Shown piece by piece: positions 1 through 10,944 of a stretch of 64,000 nucleotides of DNA. Position 1 is the first letter of the stretch. Every line of letters begins with the position of its first letter. The DNA comes from Aldrovandia affinis. Lineage: Eukaryota; Chordata; Actinopteri; Notacanthiformes; Halosauridae. The notes below the pieces were generated by a model. That model was given only the letters and a program-made list of their open reading frames with translations, made no database searches and was not told the origin of the DNA. Location of the stretch: the NCBI GenBank assembly GCA_029706075.1, contig JAINUG010000329.1:1-64000 (forward strand), read 5' to 3'. The translations under genes and the position numbers were made by a program.

Positions 1-2390
1 GAAAAAACATAGCCTCAATTTGGTGAAAAGGGTAATGGCAAATTTTGTTCTAAGACTGAACAAGTGAATTGAAAAAAGAGTCTCAAATTGGTAAAAAGGC
101 CAATGGCTTGGTTTTTCTGAAACAGAATTTTTTAAAATAAATTTGCCTCCAAGCCTTGAATAGGCAAATGACAAAGTTTTTACTGAGACAGTAAAGTGCG
201 TAGGGAGGTTCTATACTAACAGACTTGAATAGGCCAATTGCAAACAAAATTCAAAGACTGTACAAGTGAATTGAAAAAAACATAGCCTCAATTTGGTGAA
301 AAAGGCCAATGGCAAATTTTCTTCTAAGACTGAACAAGTGAATTGAAAAAAGAGTCTCAAATTGGTAAAAAGGCCAATGGCTTGGTTTTTCTGAAACAGA
401 ATTTTTTTAAATAAATTTGCCTCCAAGCCTTGAATAGGCAAATGACAAAGTTTTTACTGAGACAGTAAAGTGCGTAGGGAGGTTCTATACTAACAGACTT
501 GAATAGGCCAATTGCAAACAAAATTCAAAGACTGTACAAGTGAATTGAAAAAACATAGCCTCAATTTGGTGAAAAAGGCCAATGGCAAATTTTCTTCTAA
601 GACTGAACAAGTGAATTGAAAAAGAGTCTCAAATTGCTAAAAAGGCCAATGGCTTGGTTTTTCTGAAACAGAATTTTTTTAAATAAATTTGCCTCCAAGC
701 CTTGAATAGGCAAATGACAAAGTTTTTACTGAGACAGTAAAGTGCGTAGGGAGGTTCTATACTAACAGACTTGAATAGGCCAATTGCAAACAAAATTCAA
801 AGACTGTACAAGTGAATTGAAAAACATAGCCTCAATTTGGTGAAAAAGGCCAATGGCAAATTTTCTTCTAAGACTGAACAAGTGAATTGAAAAAGAGTCT
901 CAAATTGGTAAAAAGGCCAATGGCTTGGTTTTTCTGAAACAGAATTTTTTAAAATAAATTTGCCTCCAAGCCTTGAATAGGCAAATGACAAAGTTTTTAC
1001 TGAGACAGTAAAGTGCGTAGGGAGGTTCTATACTAACAGACTTGAATAGGCCAATTGCAAACAAAATTCAAAGACTGTACAAGTGAATTGAAAAAACATA
1101 GCCTCAATTTGGTGAAAAAGGCCAATGGCAAATTTTCTTCTAAGACTGAACAAGTGAATTGAAAAAGAGTCTCAAATTGGTAAAAAGGCCAATGGCTTGG
1201 TTTTTCTGAAACAGAATTTTTTTAAATAAATTTGCCTCCAAGCCTTGAATAGGCAAATGACAAAGTTTTTACTGAGACAGTAAAGTGCGTAGGGAGGTTC
1301 TATACTAACAGACTTGAATAGGCCAATTGCAAACAAAATTCAAAGACTGTACAAGTGAATTGAAAAACATAGCCTCAATTTGGTGAAAAAGGCCAATGGC
1401 AAATTTTCTTCTAAGACTGAACAAGTGAATTGAAAAAAGAGTCTCAAATTGGTAAAAAGGCCAATGGCTTGGTTTTTCTGAAACAGAATTTTTTAAAATA
1501 AATTTGCCTCCAAGCCTTGAATAGGCAAATGACAAAGTTTTTACTGAGACAGTAAAGTGCGTAGGGAGGTTCTATACTAACAGACTTGAATAGGCCAATT
1601 GCAAACAAAATTCAAAGACTATACAAGTGAATTGAAAAAACATAGCCTCAATTTGGTGAAAAAGGCCAATGGCAAATTTTCTTCTAAGACTGAACAAGTG
1701 AATTGAAAAAGAGTCTCAAATTGGTAAAAAGGCCAATGGCTTGGTTTTTCTGAAACAGAATTTTTTAAAATAAATTTGCCTCCAAGCCTTGAATAGGCAA
1801 ATGACAAAGTTTTTACTGAGACAGTAAAGTGCGTAGGGAGGTTCTATACTAACAGACTTGAATAGGCCAATTGCAAACAAAATTCAAAGACTGTACAAGT
1901 GAATTGAAAAACATAGCCTCAATTTGGTGAAAAAGGGTAATGGCAAATTTTCTTCTAAGACTGAACAAGTGAATTGAAAAAGAGTCTCAAATTGGTAAAA
2001 AGGCCAATGGCTTGGTTTTTCTGAAACAGAATTTTTTAAATAAATTTGCCTCCAAGCCTTGAATAGGCAAATGACAAAGTTTTTACTGAGACAGTAAAGT
2101 GCGTAGGGAGGTTCTATACTAACAGACTTGAATAGGCCAATTGCAATAAAAATTCAAAGACTGAATTGAAAAACAAGTGAATTGAAAAAAGCAAGTCTTC
2201 AAGAATTGGTGAAAAAAGGCCAATGGCTTGGTTTTTCTGAAACAGAATTTTTTAAATAAATTTGCCTCCAAGCCTTGAATAGGCAAATGACAAAGTTTTT
2301 ACTGAGACAGTAAAGTGCGTAGGGAGGTTCTATACTAACAGACTTGAATAGGCCAATTGCAAACAAAATTCAAAGACTGTACAAGTGAAT
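1..2390. repeat. Satellite-like tandem array, 272-bp higher-order unit
   Basis: The anchor GTGCGTAGGGAGGTTC recurs at 196, 470, 742, 1013, 1285, 1557, 1829, 2099 and 2315, so the period is 270-274 bp, with a last unit of only 216 bp. Copies differ by scattered single bases and homopolymer changes, so they are very similar. Each unit divides into four monomers of 65-71 bp that start with GGCCAATTGC, GGCCAATGGC, GGCCAATGGC or GGCAAATGAC. The first two monomers share the block ACTG(T/A)ACAAGTGAATTG. The final unit is fused between monomers 1 and 2 near 2150-2215. The array runs off the left edge and stops at about 2390 within a monomer-1 copy, directly against an exon. Open frames of 60-76 codons inside it are by-products of the repeat and are not genes. 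Confidence 0.95.
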
Positions 2391-2395
2391 ATGCT

Positions 2396-3773
2396 ATGAC
2401 TGGCCTGTCTCGCCAGGTGAAAGAGTCTTTGGAAGACATGAGTGTACAAGTGAGTAGAGGATTTGAGTCGATGGAGAATAGAATAGGAATTTTGGAGAAA
2501 ACTGTGTCAGCTTTGGTAGCCCATAACGGTAACATTACACCCGTGGAGGAGATGAAGAGGAAAAGACGGGCGCAGAATCCCAAAATTGCGGTAAGATAAT
2601 GTTTGCAGTGATTAAATGTGCCTATAAACTGTTTAATTTGATATTTGTAGTGGGATTAGCCAACTAAGCTAGCTTCCAGCTGCTATTGTTGTACCAGCTT
2701 CAGTAAACTGGCTAGCTAGCTTCGACGGCGATTATCTGCGAATTTAGTTGATTTTCAATGTACCAACACTCAAATAAGTATATCTTTTATTTCTAGATTT
2801 CGATGTATGACACATCATTTGAGAGAGTGATTAAATACGCCTACAAACTGCGTGAAAAAGAAGATTTCTTTACTACTTTCTTTGTCTCCACTAGTAAACT
2901 GTAGAGATTCATTAAGTGACTTTAAATCTTGTATTTCATAGGAAGCAGCGCGTCATCTCCACAACTCTGAGGGAAATAGCAGGCGCTACGAACCAGAGCA
3001 AGGGTAAGATACAAATAAAAAAGACTACATGCATTCTGCTGTATAAATGTAAATAGGTTCTCTAATATATTTATATTTTGTTTTCACAGACTGAGCTCGC
3101 CTCGCAATGAGGCAGTCACTTCTTATTTGGTGGAAGCTCTAGCTGCAAGCCCAGATTTGCATAGTGTGGATAATGATGCCATTATATGTAAGTATTTTAC
3201 TGTTTGCTGTACTGTGCAGATTTTTTTGTTTTTTACTTTTAAAAGTACTTTTAGTGTGGCTATTTCCATTGTTTATGTATAGACTACCATACTCATTCAA
3301 TTGTTTTCCAGCGGCCTGTAAGACCTACTATGAGACCGTACGCAGGAACTTCCGGTTCAGCCAACTGGACCTTGCAGTTCAGGCAGAAGCCGTGAAGAAT
3401 GCAGCCCGCAGTCGACAGAGAAGAAAGAGGGTAAGATTTACTAGACAGTAGTACAAATATGAATACACTATAGAAGATATAACCAGTATAGACAGTGGTA
3501 TAAATAATGAATAATATTGTTGGTCAATGTGACATTAATTTTCTGTTACATTAGTAGATGTCTTGTGTCAACACGCAGTGCATTGAGCAGTACTGATTGT
3601 GTTTACAGCTGCTGGAAGCGAGGCAGAGTGTACTAGTTCCAGATGACATGGATTTCTGGAGGGGCGTCACTATTGACCTGATGTCCGATGAGGAGGATGG
3701 GTGGATTGGGACAGAATGCCACCAACTGCATATCCATCCGAGGCGGCAGAAAGACATTTCAATGCTCTTCTGA
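2396..3773 (+). CDS. 3' portion of a five-exon gene, function unknown
   Basis: Five exons fit perfectly by splice sites and phase: up to 2589, 2942-3003, 3090-3187, 3312-3430 and 3609-3773 (stop TGA 3771-3773). Every intron has a GTAAG-type donor and a pyrimidine-rich AG acceptor, and the phases 0, 2, 1, 0 join without a stop, giving about 212 codons from the ATG at 2396. The first exon looks like a short coiled coil (SRQVKESLEDMSVQVSRG) and ends in a basic patch. Exon 4 is basic (KNAARSRQRRKR), possibly nuclear or nucleic-acid binding. Exon 5 is acidic around LMSDEEDG. The frame stays open upstream into satellite sequence, so 5' exons may be missing or replaced. I recall fish proteins loosely resembling human C14orf93 with a similar MSDEED tail, but that is a weak memory. 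It could be a host gene or the accessory gene of a transposon. Confidence 0.7.
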
Positions 3774-4070
3774 TGCCCCAGGCCCCTGGCAGTTATCGAC
3801 TGTAATACTGTGCCTTGTTTTTTTTTATACTCTGTATGTAGTATACATGTCTGTCTGTCTGTATACTGTAACTTTGACTTGATTTGTCTTTGTTTTTGTT
3901 TTTATATACTCTGTATATTGTATACCTACCTGGTTGTGCCTTTAAAAAAAATTAAGTACCTGATGTCAAGATGGCTTTTGTTGCCCAGCTTTTTTTAAAT
4001 ATATTTTTTATACCTCTGTATACTGTGTACCTAACTGGTTGTGCCTTTAAAAAATAAATAAAGTACCTTT
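3774..4070 (+). terminator. 3' UTR with poly(A) signal of the five-exon gene
   Basis: After the stop codon the sequence becomes T-rich. A block reading roughly CTGTATACTGTGTACCTAAC then GGTTGTGCCTTTAAAA occurs twice, near 3910 and 4018, about 108 bp apart. The second copy runs into overlapping AATAAA hexamers at about 4053-4062 and then an A-rich tract, consistent with a cleavage and polyadenylation site. The assignment is by position; no transcript evidence is available here. Confidence 0.6.
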
Positions 4071-5560
4071 AAAAAAAAAAACCTGTATTATAAAAAATAT
4101 AATAAAATGTACCTCTTATCTATCTACTAGTGTACACCATAGGATAACAATAACATGAATAAATTCAACATTGCCTATAACATATATCACATGAATATAT
4201 GGTCTTCAGTAACTGCAACAATTATACATTATTATTATTATTAATAATAATATTTTTAGGGGAGGGGTTTAAGCCTGTATTATGGCCGAGGGTGACCAAT
4301 AGTGACAGATCACCTGACTGACCTACCACCCAATAGAGTGATTTCTAGTTTTAAAGGTCACATGGTGTCATCATATGCCGATTCCAGCCCAGGCAGCTCA
4401 CTGCTATTCAGATGCTAATTGGAGTCATTCACACACCGCAGGGTGGTAATAGTCAAAATTACAGTGAGAGAATTCTGAATTTACTTTAATTGGCACTGGG
4501 GTGATGATTTTGTTGAGCGGGGGTAACAGATATTACTTAAATAAAATAGTGACATGACAGATATATTTTTTATGTGGGACATCTGACATCTATCATTGCG
4601 GAACGAGAAATTAGTGAAAATGCGGGACATCTGGTCACCCTAGTGTAGCACCACAAGTGCATCAATGAAACATAATTAATATTGTTAATAACCACAGTTT
4701 AACATGAGGTTTGATGAAAATACACAAAGTAAAAAAAAATGTGGTAAAGGTCTTTTCCTGACACATATATCAGTTTCCTACTGAGAAAAGCACTCTGCTT
4801 AGTAGGAAAGGAATACACATGCATGTTAGTTTAGTTTAGTTTAGTATTGCTGCATGTTATGCCATCCCATTATGTACTCAGAACGTGAATGCCTTAAGTC
4901 TCATAATGTGATCTTCACAAGCCATGGCAATTGCTCTTCATTGGACATGACAAAATTTACATTTCACATGGCAAAGGTGTTAAAGGGGAAAAAATCTGAT
5001 CACATTGAACCAAAACCTCACCACATACACAGGTAATTTATTCTTCTTAAACCAACCTCTTTTACATCTGCGCCACAGGTGCAGTACCGTCTCTTGTTAG
5101 GAAACTACCAGAATAGACAAGGACACGCCTTAATGTACCTCCACCCTGAATTAGCACTACTGTCTGTGCATTGCACTTTGACAACAAAACTAGAGCCCTA
5201 TGTATGAGTCAAGTAAATACTTTACACCGATTACCTTAACCCGATTAAGCCAGTATTCTGGTTATGAGAAACCTGAATAAGACACCCGGCTCGGAATATC
5301 TTTTTCTGAATATTCCCCCAAACAGAGTATACATTACGTTGTGCTAGTTAGAAAGTTTGGAGAGCTGTCAGTATGGCAATCAAAATGGCTTGCGTTTTCA
5401 GAAGAGGAGACAGACTTTCCTTTGGGAAAGTGAGCACATGGGATCTGGTTTAGTAGGGAACACTGAAATGTGTTCAAACTGTGTTTGGATTTCTACAGGC
5501 ATTTCTACAATATTTTGAGATACATTATTATATATTTAGTCTTTAGGAACTCTTAAGTGG
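4071..5560. other. No gene recognised; possible hAT terminal fragments
   Basis: No coding region is supported. The end CTGGTCACCCTAGTG near 4628-4642 reads on the other strand as TAGGGTGACCAG, which resembles termini of fish hAT-type elements. A partner AGGGTGACCA lies near 4290 in opposite orientation, but the 8-bp flanks do not match, so a complete element is not demonstrated. A short (GTTTA)n run lies near 4826-4842. Confidence 0.35.
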
Positions 5561-5569
5561 CCATGCATC

Positions 5570-7385
5570 ACTTACTTTTTTAACTGGGGTATAAATATGA
5601 GGTGATACACAGGCCAAACTCCCTTAGTCATCCATCAACATGGGGAAGAATACAAATGAAATGAGATAAAAGGTGGTTGACCTTCATAAATCAGGCAATG
5701 GCTATAAAAAAAATAGCTACATGACTGAAAATACCCATCTCCAATATTAGGGCAATAATTAAGAAGTTTAAAACAACTGGAGCTGTGATGAACCTGCCTG
5801 GAAGAGGACGCACGTGTATTTTGCCCCCACGCACAGTGAGGAGGATGGTTTGAGAGGCAAAAATATATCCAAGGATCACAGTTGGAGAATTGCAGAAGTT
5901 ATTTGCATCTTGGGGTCACTAAGTCTCCAAAATTACAATTAGACGCCACCTAACGCATCTAAATGTCTAAATTCACCTCCTTGCCAGCAATCTATTTGGA
6001 AGGCTTGCCAGAAGAAAGCCTCTGCTGTCATCAAACCACAAACATAAGCAGCTGGAGTCACTGGAAATTTGAGTGGAACCAGATTCTATGCTGCCATAGC
6101 TTACACCTGTTGGGGCTATCTGTATATTTCCTATGCTTGTGCTCCCCTGCTCTTACATAATGCTACTGGCTATAGCACTGCTTTTCTTTCTGATTGCATG
6201 TTCTCTTCTCTGCCTCGGCCTCTGACTTGGGGGCACCGAGCCCTAGATCCTGCGAGAAGTGTGAGCTGCCCCCATCAACCCTCACCCCCACGCCAACCCC
6301 AGTTCCTGGATCTGGACCCTCTCCACGTGGTTTAGCCCCCCCCCCGCTGACTACCTAACTCAGGAGGGGCAAAGTCTTTCAGCCCTGAGCCACCTTGGAC
6401 TGACCACGACATGGTCTTTTTGGACATACCCTGTGCCGGCCAGAAGAGGCTCCCCCCTTTTTAGTCTGGTTCCTCCCAAGGTTTCTCCCTACCAAGGAGT
6501 TTTCCTTGCCACTGTTGCCTTTAGGCTTGCTTTTGGGGGTCTAGGCCTGGGTTCCCCCTCTGTTAAGCGTTTTGTGACAATTCTATTGTGAAAAGCGCTA
6601 TACAAATAAACTTGATTTGATTTGATTTGATTATAGTCAGATGAGACAAAAATTGAGCTTTTTGGCAACAAACACCAGAGGTGAATTTGGTGTAAAAAGA
6701 GGGATGGCCATGCAGCAAAGAACCTAATCCCCACTGTGAAGTATGGTGGTGGATCTGTGATGTTTTGCGGCTGTTTTGCGGCCCTGGGAATCTTGATACA
6801 TAGTATCATGGACTCAAATACCAGGAGATTTTAGATCAAAATTTGGCTGCCTCTGTCAGGAGGCTAAAACTGGGTTGTGTCCTTCGAGCAGGACAATGAT
6901 CCAAAGCATACCTCCAAATTCACTTGCCACAGAATCAAGCTTTTGCATTGGCCATCCCAGTCCCCTGACCTAAACCCCACCTGCAGGGTGAGCTGAACAG
7001 GAGAGTCCACAAGCAAGGACCAAGGACTCTGAAGGATCTGGAAATTCTGTATGGAGGAATGCTCTCAAATCACGTGCTATGTGTTCTCCCACCACATCAA
7101 GTATTATAGGAGAAGACTCAGTGCTGTTATCTTGGCAAGGGGAGGGTGCACAAAGTACTAAATGCAGGGGTGCCAATAATTGTGACACACAAGTTTTTGA
7201 GAATTTTTTAAATTTTTTGATAAGGTTTTTTTAAATATAATTAATTTTACTTCAATTAAAGGTTCGATTTCTCTTGTATTTTTAGTGTAAGATCAAGCTG
7301 ATGAACAACAAATACATTTTTTTCAGAGTCCTTTTTACTCATCTTAACCAAGGGTGGCAATAATTCTGGAGTGCGCTTTAAGCTG
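5570..7385 (+). pseudogene. Tc1-like transposon remnant with broken transposase
   Basis: This is a decayed Tc1/mariner DNA transposon on the plus strand. From 5575 the sequence follows the usual Tc1 order: leader, an ATG near 5640, the helix-turn-helix region, then after an insertion the catalytic half. Recognisable pieces include GACAATGATCCAAAGCATAC at about 6892 (the conserved D-N-D-P-K-H block) and CCTGACCTAAACCCC near 6965 (P-D-L-N-P), followed by AGGGGTGCCAATAATTGTG near the right end. Many frameshifts and stops break the frame. The right end near 7350-7380 (GGGTGGCAATAATTCTGGAG) looks like a Tc1 terminal repeat. I did not find a matching left terminus, so the left boundary is approximate. 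It is split by a non-LTR tail at 6091-6632 and cannot make active enzyme. Confidence 0.85.
6091..6632 (+). mobile_element. Non-LTR retroelement 3' tail inserted in the Tc1 remnant
   Basis: The Tc1 sequence is continuous on either side (…CCAGATTCTATG and ATAGTCAGATGAGAC…), so this block is a later insertion. It contains GGTTCCTCCCAAGGTTTCTC, a GGAGTTTTCCTTGCCACTG block, a GTGAAAAGCGCTATACAAAT block and a terminal (TTTGA)n run, the hallmark of a fish LINE or LINE-dependent SINE 3' end. No reverse transcriptase coding is present. A second copy of the same family lies at about 8023-8200. The exact LINE clade cannot be fixed without a consensus. Confidence 0.8.
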
Positions 7386-7701
7386 CACATTTAAAAACAA
7401 GATTGTTTGAATTATCACAAGCCCTATGGACCTCACCTTTACCAAACCTTTAGATATTACACACTTTTTATTTACATGAAGTCATTATTATGTGTTTTTT
7501 CTAAAATATTGGTGTATAAAATAAATATATTTGGTGATTTTGAAGTTTTGCATAGCCATTGTATTCCAAATGCACAAGGATTGTGTTTTTAAGTTATTTC
7601 ACAAGTTCTTCAGAGTTCAGAGTTTTCTGGAAAAGCTGCCTTAAATGACACAATGACAATAGAGTATGTGTCCAAAACGCAATTCTGCCATTGTATTCAA
7701 T
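7386..7701. other. No feature recognised
   Basis: AT-rich sequence between the Tc1 right end and a Harbinger-type terminus. No coding, repeat or RNA feature is supported. Confidence 0.5.
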
Positions 7702-8022
7702 GGGCCTCATGCAAGAACATTTTCTTATTTTTATCGTATCTTTCTCTTACTTTTTTTGTGAGGTGGCTTCTACGAGTGTTCCACGTCAGATTCAGCAAAC
7801 GCTCGTAACTTCAGAAAACTGTCGTAAATTACAACATAAACATGCTTCTTCTTCTTAAATGAGTGCGCGTTCATGTGATTTGTGAATTAGCATAATTAAC
7901 GCCCCAGTAATGCTATATAAGGTTAGGCGTCCCGCCCGATTTTCATAGGAAAGTCATTCATAACAATGGCACCGAACAAGACCAAGAAAAACTTTACGTG
8001 CTCAGAGATTGAAGTACTAAGT
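7702..8022 (+). mobile_element. PIF/Harbinger 5' end with start of its Myb-like gene
   Basis: GGGCCTCATGCAAGAACATT at 7702 resembles terminal inverted repeats of fish Harbinger elements. About 260 bp further, an ATG at 7966 opens a frame that begins MAPNKTKKNFTCSEIEVL, the typical start of the Myb/SANT-like accessory protein that these elements encode beside their transposase. The frame is cut off after about 18 codons, where it joins the tail of a non-LTR retroelement near 8023. No transposase or 3' terminus is present, so this is a severed 5' fragment. The family call rests on recognised motif style and is moderate. Confidence 0.65.
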
Positions 8023-8250
8023 CAGCCAGCCCTGAGTCACCTTGGACTGATCATGATACCGTTTTTTTGGGGCACAACCTGTGCCAGCCAGAAGAGGATA
8101 GGCCACCCCCTTTTAGTCTGGTTCCTCCCAAGGTTTCTCCCTATCAAGGGAGTTTTTCCTTGCCACTGCCGCCTTAGGCTTGCTTTTGCGGGGGGTCCTT
8201 GCATGGACCTAAGAGGTCTTGGGACTTGTACCTTGTCCAGTTAACACAGA
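8023..8250 (+). mobile_element. Second copy of the (TTTGA)n LINE/SINE tail family, truncated
   Basis: Matches the insertion at 6380-6550 closely: CAGCCCTGAGTCACCTTGGA, TGTGCCAGCCAGAAGAGG, GGTTCCTCCCAAGGTTTCTC, TTTTTCCTTGCCACTGCCGC and GGCTTGCTTTTG follow in the same order. The terminal (TTTGA)n run is missing and unrelated sequence follows after about 8200. It abuts the Harbinger fragment directly. Confidence 0.8.
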
Positions 8251-9345
8251 ATTCAGAGGGTTTGGGACTTGCATCCAGCCCAGAGTCAGGTCACAGATAT
8301 TTTGGTTTATTCAGAATAAACCCGATATTTTAACTTGGTTGAGTCAAGGCAGCATGGTAACTTAAAGAAGTGAAGCTGAAACAACAAATCATTTTTACAA
8401 TCTACACATGGTTTATGAGTAAAAAAGTTAAATTGACAAAAAAGCTACAAATATCATGGTGGGGATATTGATATCAATAAAATACAGCTTTTAAGATTGA
8501 ACTACTTTAAATGGCCATGATAACATGGAATTATAAAATAATTTTAACACCTATATGTGGAATTAATCTTCATTTGGGACAATATGCCCCATGGTGGGGG
8601 GGGGGCAATATATAGTTATCATATCGCTCCTATAACTGTCACTTAGGAATGTCACCTTTGGTCATTAAGTAATCAATCAAAGTTATTAACAGGTGGGTGT
8701 GTGACCCTTTGACAGGGAATCCCCAGGGCAGTGACATCTGTGTTATTTAGTTTGGTCTTCCATCCAATCACCACCTGGCATGGTGGCCACCCCTGCCACC
8801 GTGCTACAAAGATATTAGTTACTTTTCAGACAAAATCCCAGAAAAGATCATCAGATTGGCATCCCAAGAGGTAAAATGCCCCATTTACACAATTGTATTT
8901 TTAGTACTATAACAACAAATGTATCTACTAAGTTGGAATGACTTATTACTCCTATTCATGTATTGGATTAATCGCGGCTAAATTCTGTCTATATTGAAAA
9001 ATACATAGTTCTTAAAGTTGACGTTTTCCCCCACACTACCCTACTAATGTTTGCTAATCGTTTAGCTAAATGGTTTTACTAATGGCTCTGTGACTGATGT
9101 TGCATTTGATCATTTAGGGTGACCAGGTGCATTGTAACTTGATGGCTACTGCAATTCTAAATAAATGTAAAAAGTCAGACCTTGGTTGAGGTTTCTACTG
9201 TACTCATTTTTATGTTTTAATTCCTGTTTCCAATCTTGAAAATCTGCTACATACAATGTAATATACTTCAAAATGTTTTATCCACATTTATTCAATGGAT
9301 ATGTATGTAGCCTACTGTATGCATAGACAGTGCCCCTTTAAAATC
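8251..9345. other. No gene recognised
   Basis: AT-rich sequence without a supported coding region. A G-run lies at about 8596-8606. TAGGGTGACCAGGTG at about 9117 resembles the hAT-like terminus seen near 4640, but no partner end was found. Confidence 0.5.
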
Positions 9346-9349
9346 TCCA

Positions 9350-9890
9350 CCTGTCTCAAAAATGTCACCTTTTGTTGCCTTACAGCCTGAAATTAAAACA
9401 TATTCATTCTGACTTTTTCCACCTTTATTTACAAATTTTACCATACAACTTCCAAATAAAAAAAATTCTCAAAATTTCGGAACTTTCATTCAAATTAAAA
9501 AAATAGAATAGCTTGGATTGATAAGTCTACAGCCACTGTTAGTACTTGATAGAAGCACCCTTTGCTTGAATTTTGCACACCTAGATTGGACAACATTTTC
9601 CCATTCTTCCTTACAGAACTGTTTCAACATCGATGGACTGCAATCTTCAAGTCATTCCACAGGATTTCAAAAGGATGTAGGTCAGGGTAGGCCACTCAAG
9701 GGCATTCATACTTTTGTTTTTTAGCCACTCCACTGTTGCTTTAGCTATGTGCTTTGGGTCATTGTCATGCTGAAAGGTGAACCTCCTTCCCAATTTCAAT
9801 GTTCTTGCAGAGGGCATCAGGTTTTCCTCAAGAATTCTTCTGTTTTGCTCCATCCATCTTCCCTTCTATCCTGACAAGTGTAAGGGGTCT
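9350..9890 (-). pseudogene. Tc1-like transposase fragment (catalytic region)
   Basis: On the minus strand the frame at 9853-9647 reads [20 protein letters not shown] followed by [13 protein letters not shown]. This is the second-aspartate block and the following W-x-K-N-K segment of a Tc1/mariner DDE transposase. Downstream on that strand (9640-9350) the sequence keeps the look of a Tc1 3' region, including the familiar block TTGCCTTACAGCCTGAAATT near 9375. The N-terminal DNA-binding half is absent and the catalytic part is broken by frameshifts. Its subfamily differs from the 5.6-7.4 kb copy. The left terminus may be close to 9360 but no inverted-repeat pair was found. Confidence 0.85.
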
Positions 9891-10734
9891 AGCACTGTGC
9901 TTCATCACTTATCTGATGCTGCGGACCCAGCCCGGCTCCAAACCTGCCACCGCATCCTGTCGTCCACATGGCTCCTACCTGGGGCCCGCTGAGCAGCTGC
10001 TAGCAACATATGAACCCTGATCCCGAGCCTCAGTCTGTTCATCCTGATTACCACAATATGGTCTACACTCAAAATATGAAGCTATAATAGTGTCATCATT
10101 GAAAATTCAATGCTTAGAAAAACAATAGCATACCATTCCAAAACAAACTTCACAATTTGACTAACTTGGCTAGGAGGAAAGGTGCGAGAGTTAAAATGCC
10201 ATTCCTGAGAACAGGGGCATCTGTAGTCACGTGAGGGAAATGGCCAGCATCTCATAAATAACAACTAACATGACATAAATACTACTGTTCAAATTAAAAC
10301 TTTCTAAGGACTTGAGATATCTGAGAGAATTTAATTAAAAAATATATATATATACTGTATATGGTAAAACTATTACATTACTATCACAAATAATTGGACA
10401 AGTCCTGTCTTTGTTCTAAAGCACATGTAGGATTGAACTACAACACACCTTTCTACTTTTTGTACTCAACAAACCACCATCCACAGGGTTCTTATGTCCC
10501 TTAGCCGATTTGCAGTTTTTTAGTCAAAGCAGAAAATGTATTGAATGGATCCCACGATTGAAAAATCAATGCATTATGATTAATGATTTAGCTGACAGTC
10601 ACACTGCCTGTCATAACAGTGAAAATAGGATAACCATGTTCTTCACCATGAGTTAAGCTAGTGTTTAAATAAAAGCTTATGCCCCCTTCATCTCAATGTC
10701 AACCCATGAGGGCGACAGACAAATTAGTTCTGTT
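9891..10734. other. No gene recognised; AT microsatellite
   Basis: A GC-richer block at about 9895-10030 changes composition abruptly from the Tc1 fragment and may be a retroelement piece, but I cannot place it. A (TA)n run lies at 10341-10354. No coding region is supported. Confidence 0.45.
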
Positions 10735-10856
10735 TTTAGTTTACCTTCCCGGGACCACTTTGTCACACGTCATATGACAATCCCTGGATGGGAACAGAGC
10801 AGTCGGAGACGGAGTGGATTTTTCTGGTCCAGAGAACGAGACCGGGAGGGTTACTA
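10735..10856 (+). mobile_element. LTR fragment related to the 19.9-kb retroviral LTR
   Basis: CACTTTGTCACACGTCATAT, GACAATCCCTGGATGGGAAC, AGAGCAGTC, GGAGTGGATTTTTCTGGTC and GAGACCGG line up in order with the sequence at about 19935-20035 (TTTGTTACATGCCACATGAC, AATCCCTGGACTGGAGCAGA, GGAGTGGGGTTTTCCGGTC, GGACCGG). It has the same orientation as the LTR next to the env pseudogene. There is no internal retroviral sequence here, so it is a fragment or a remnant solo LTR. A SINE head follows directly. Confidence 0.6.
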
Positions 10857-10944
10857 CCTTGCTCAAGGGTACAACGGCAGTGCTGGGAATTGAACCAGCA
10901 AGTTACAAGCCCAGTTCCTTAACCATTATACTACACTACCGGCC
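10857..10944 (-). mobile_element. tRNA-derived SINE head, minus strand
   Basis: Read on the minus strand, GTGTAGTATAATGGTTAAGG is a pol III A box and GCTGGTTCAATTCCCAGC is a B box at tRNA-like spacing, followed by the AGTGCTGCC-type and TTGAGCAAGGTA text seen in the SINE at 11.7 kb. Only the tRNA-related head and a short body remain. Confidence 0.8.

Noticed and set aside
1..2390. Regular repeats suggestive of a CRISPR array
   Set aside because: Whole 272-bp units are repeated with no unique spacers, and the DNA is vertebrate.
211..2583. Repeated minus-strand frames of 62-82 codons with near-identical protein text
   Set aside because: They recur every 272 bp with the satellite unit and change frame with small indels; no start or domain is shared with any gene.
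4287..4645. A hAT element bounded by AGGGTGACCA inverted ends
   Set aside because: Only 10 bp match and the 8-bp flanks differ, so a single complete element is not supported.
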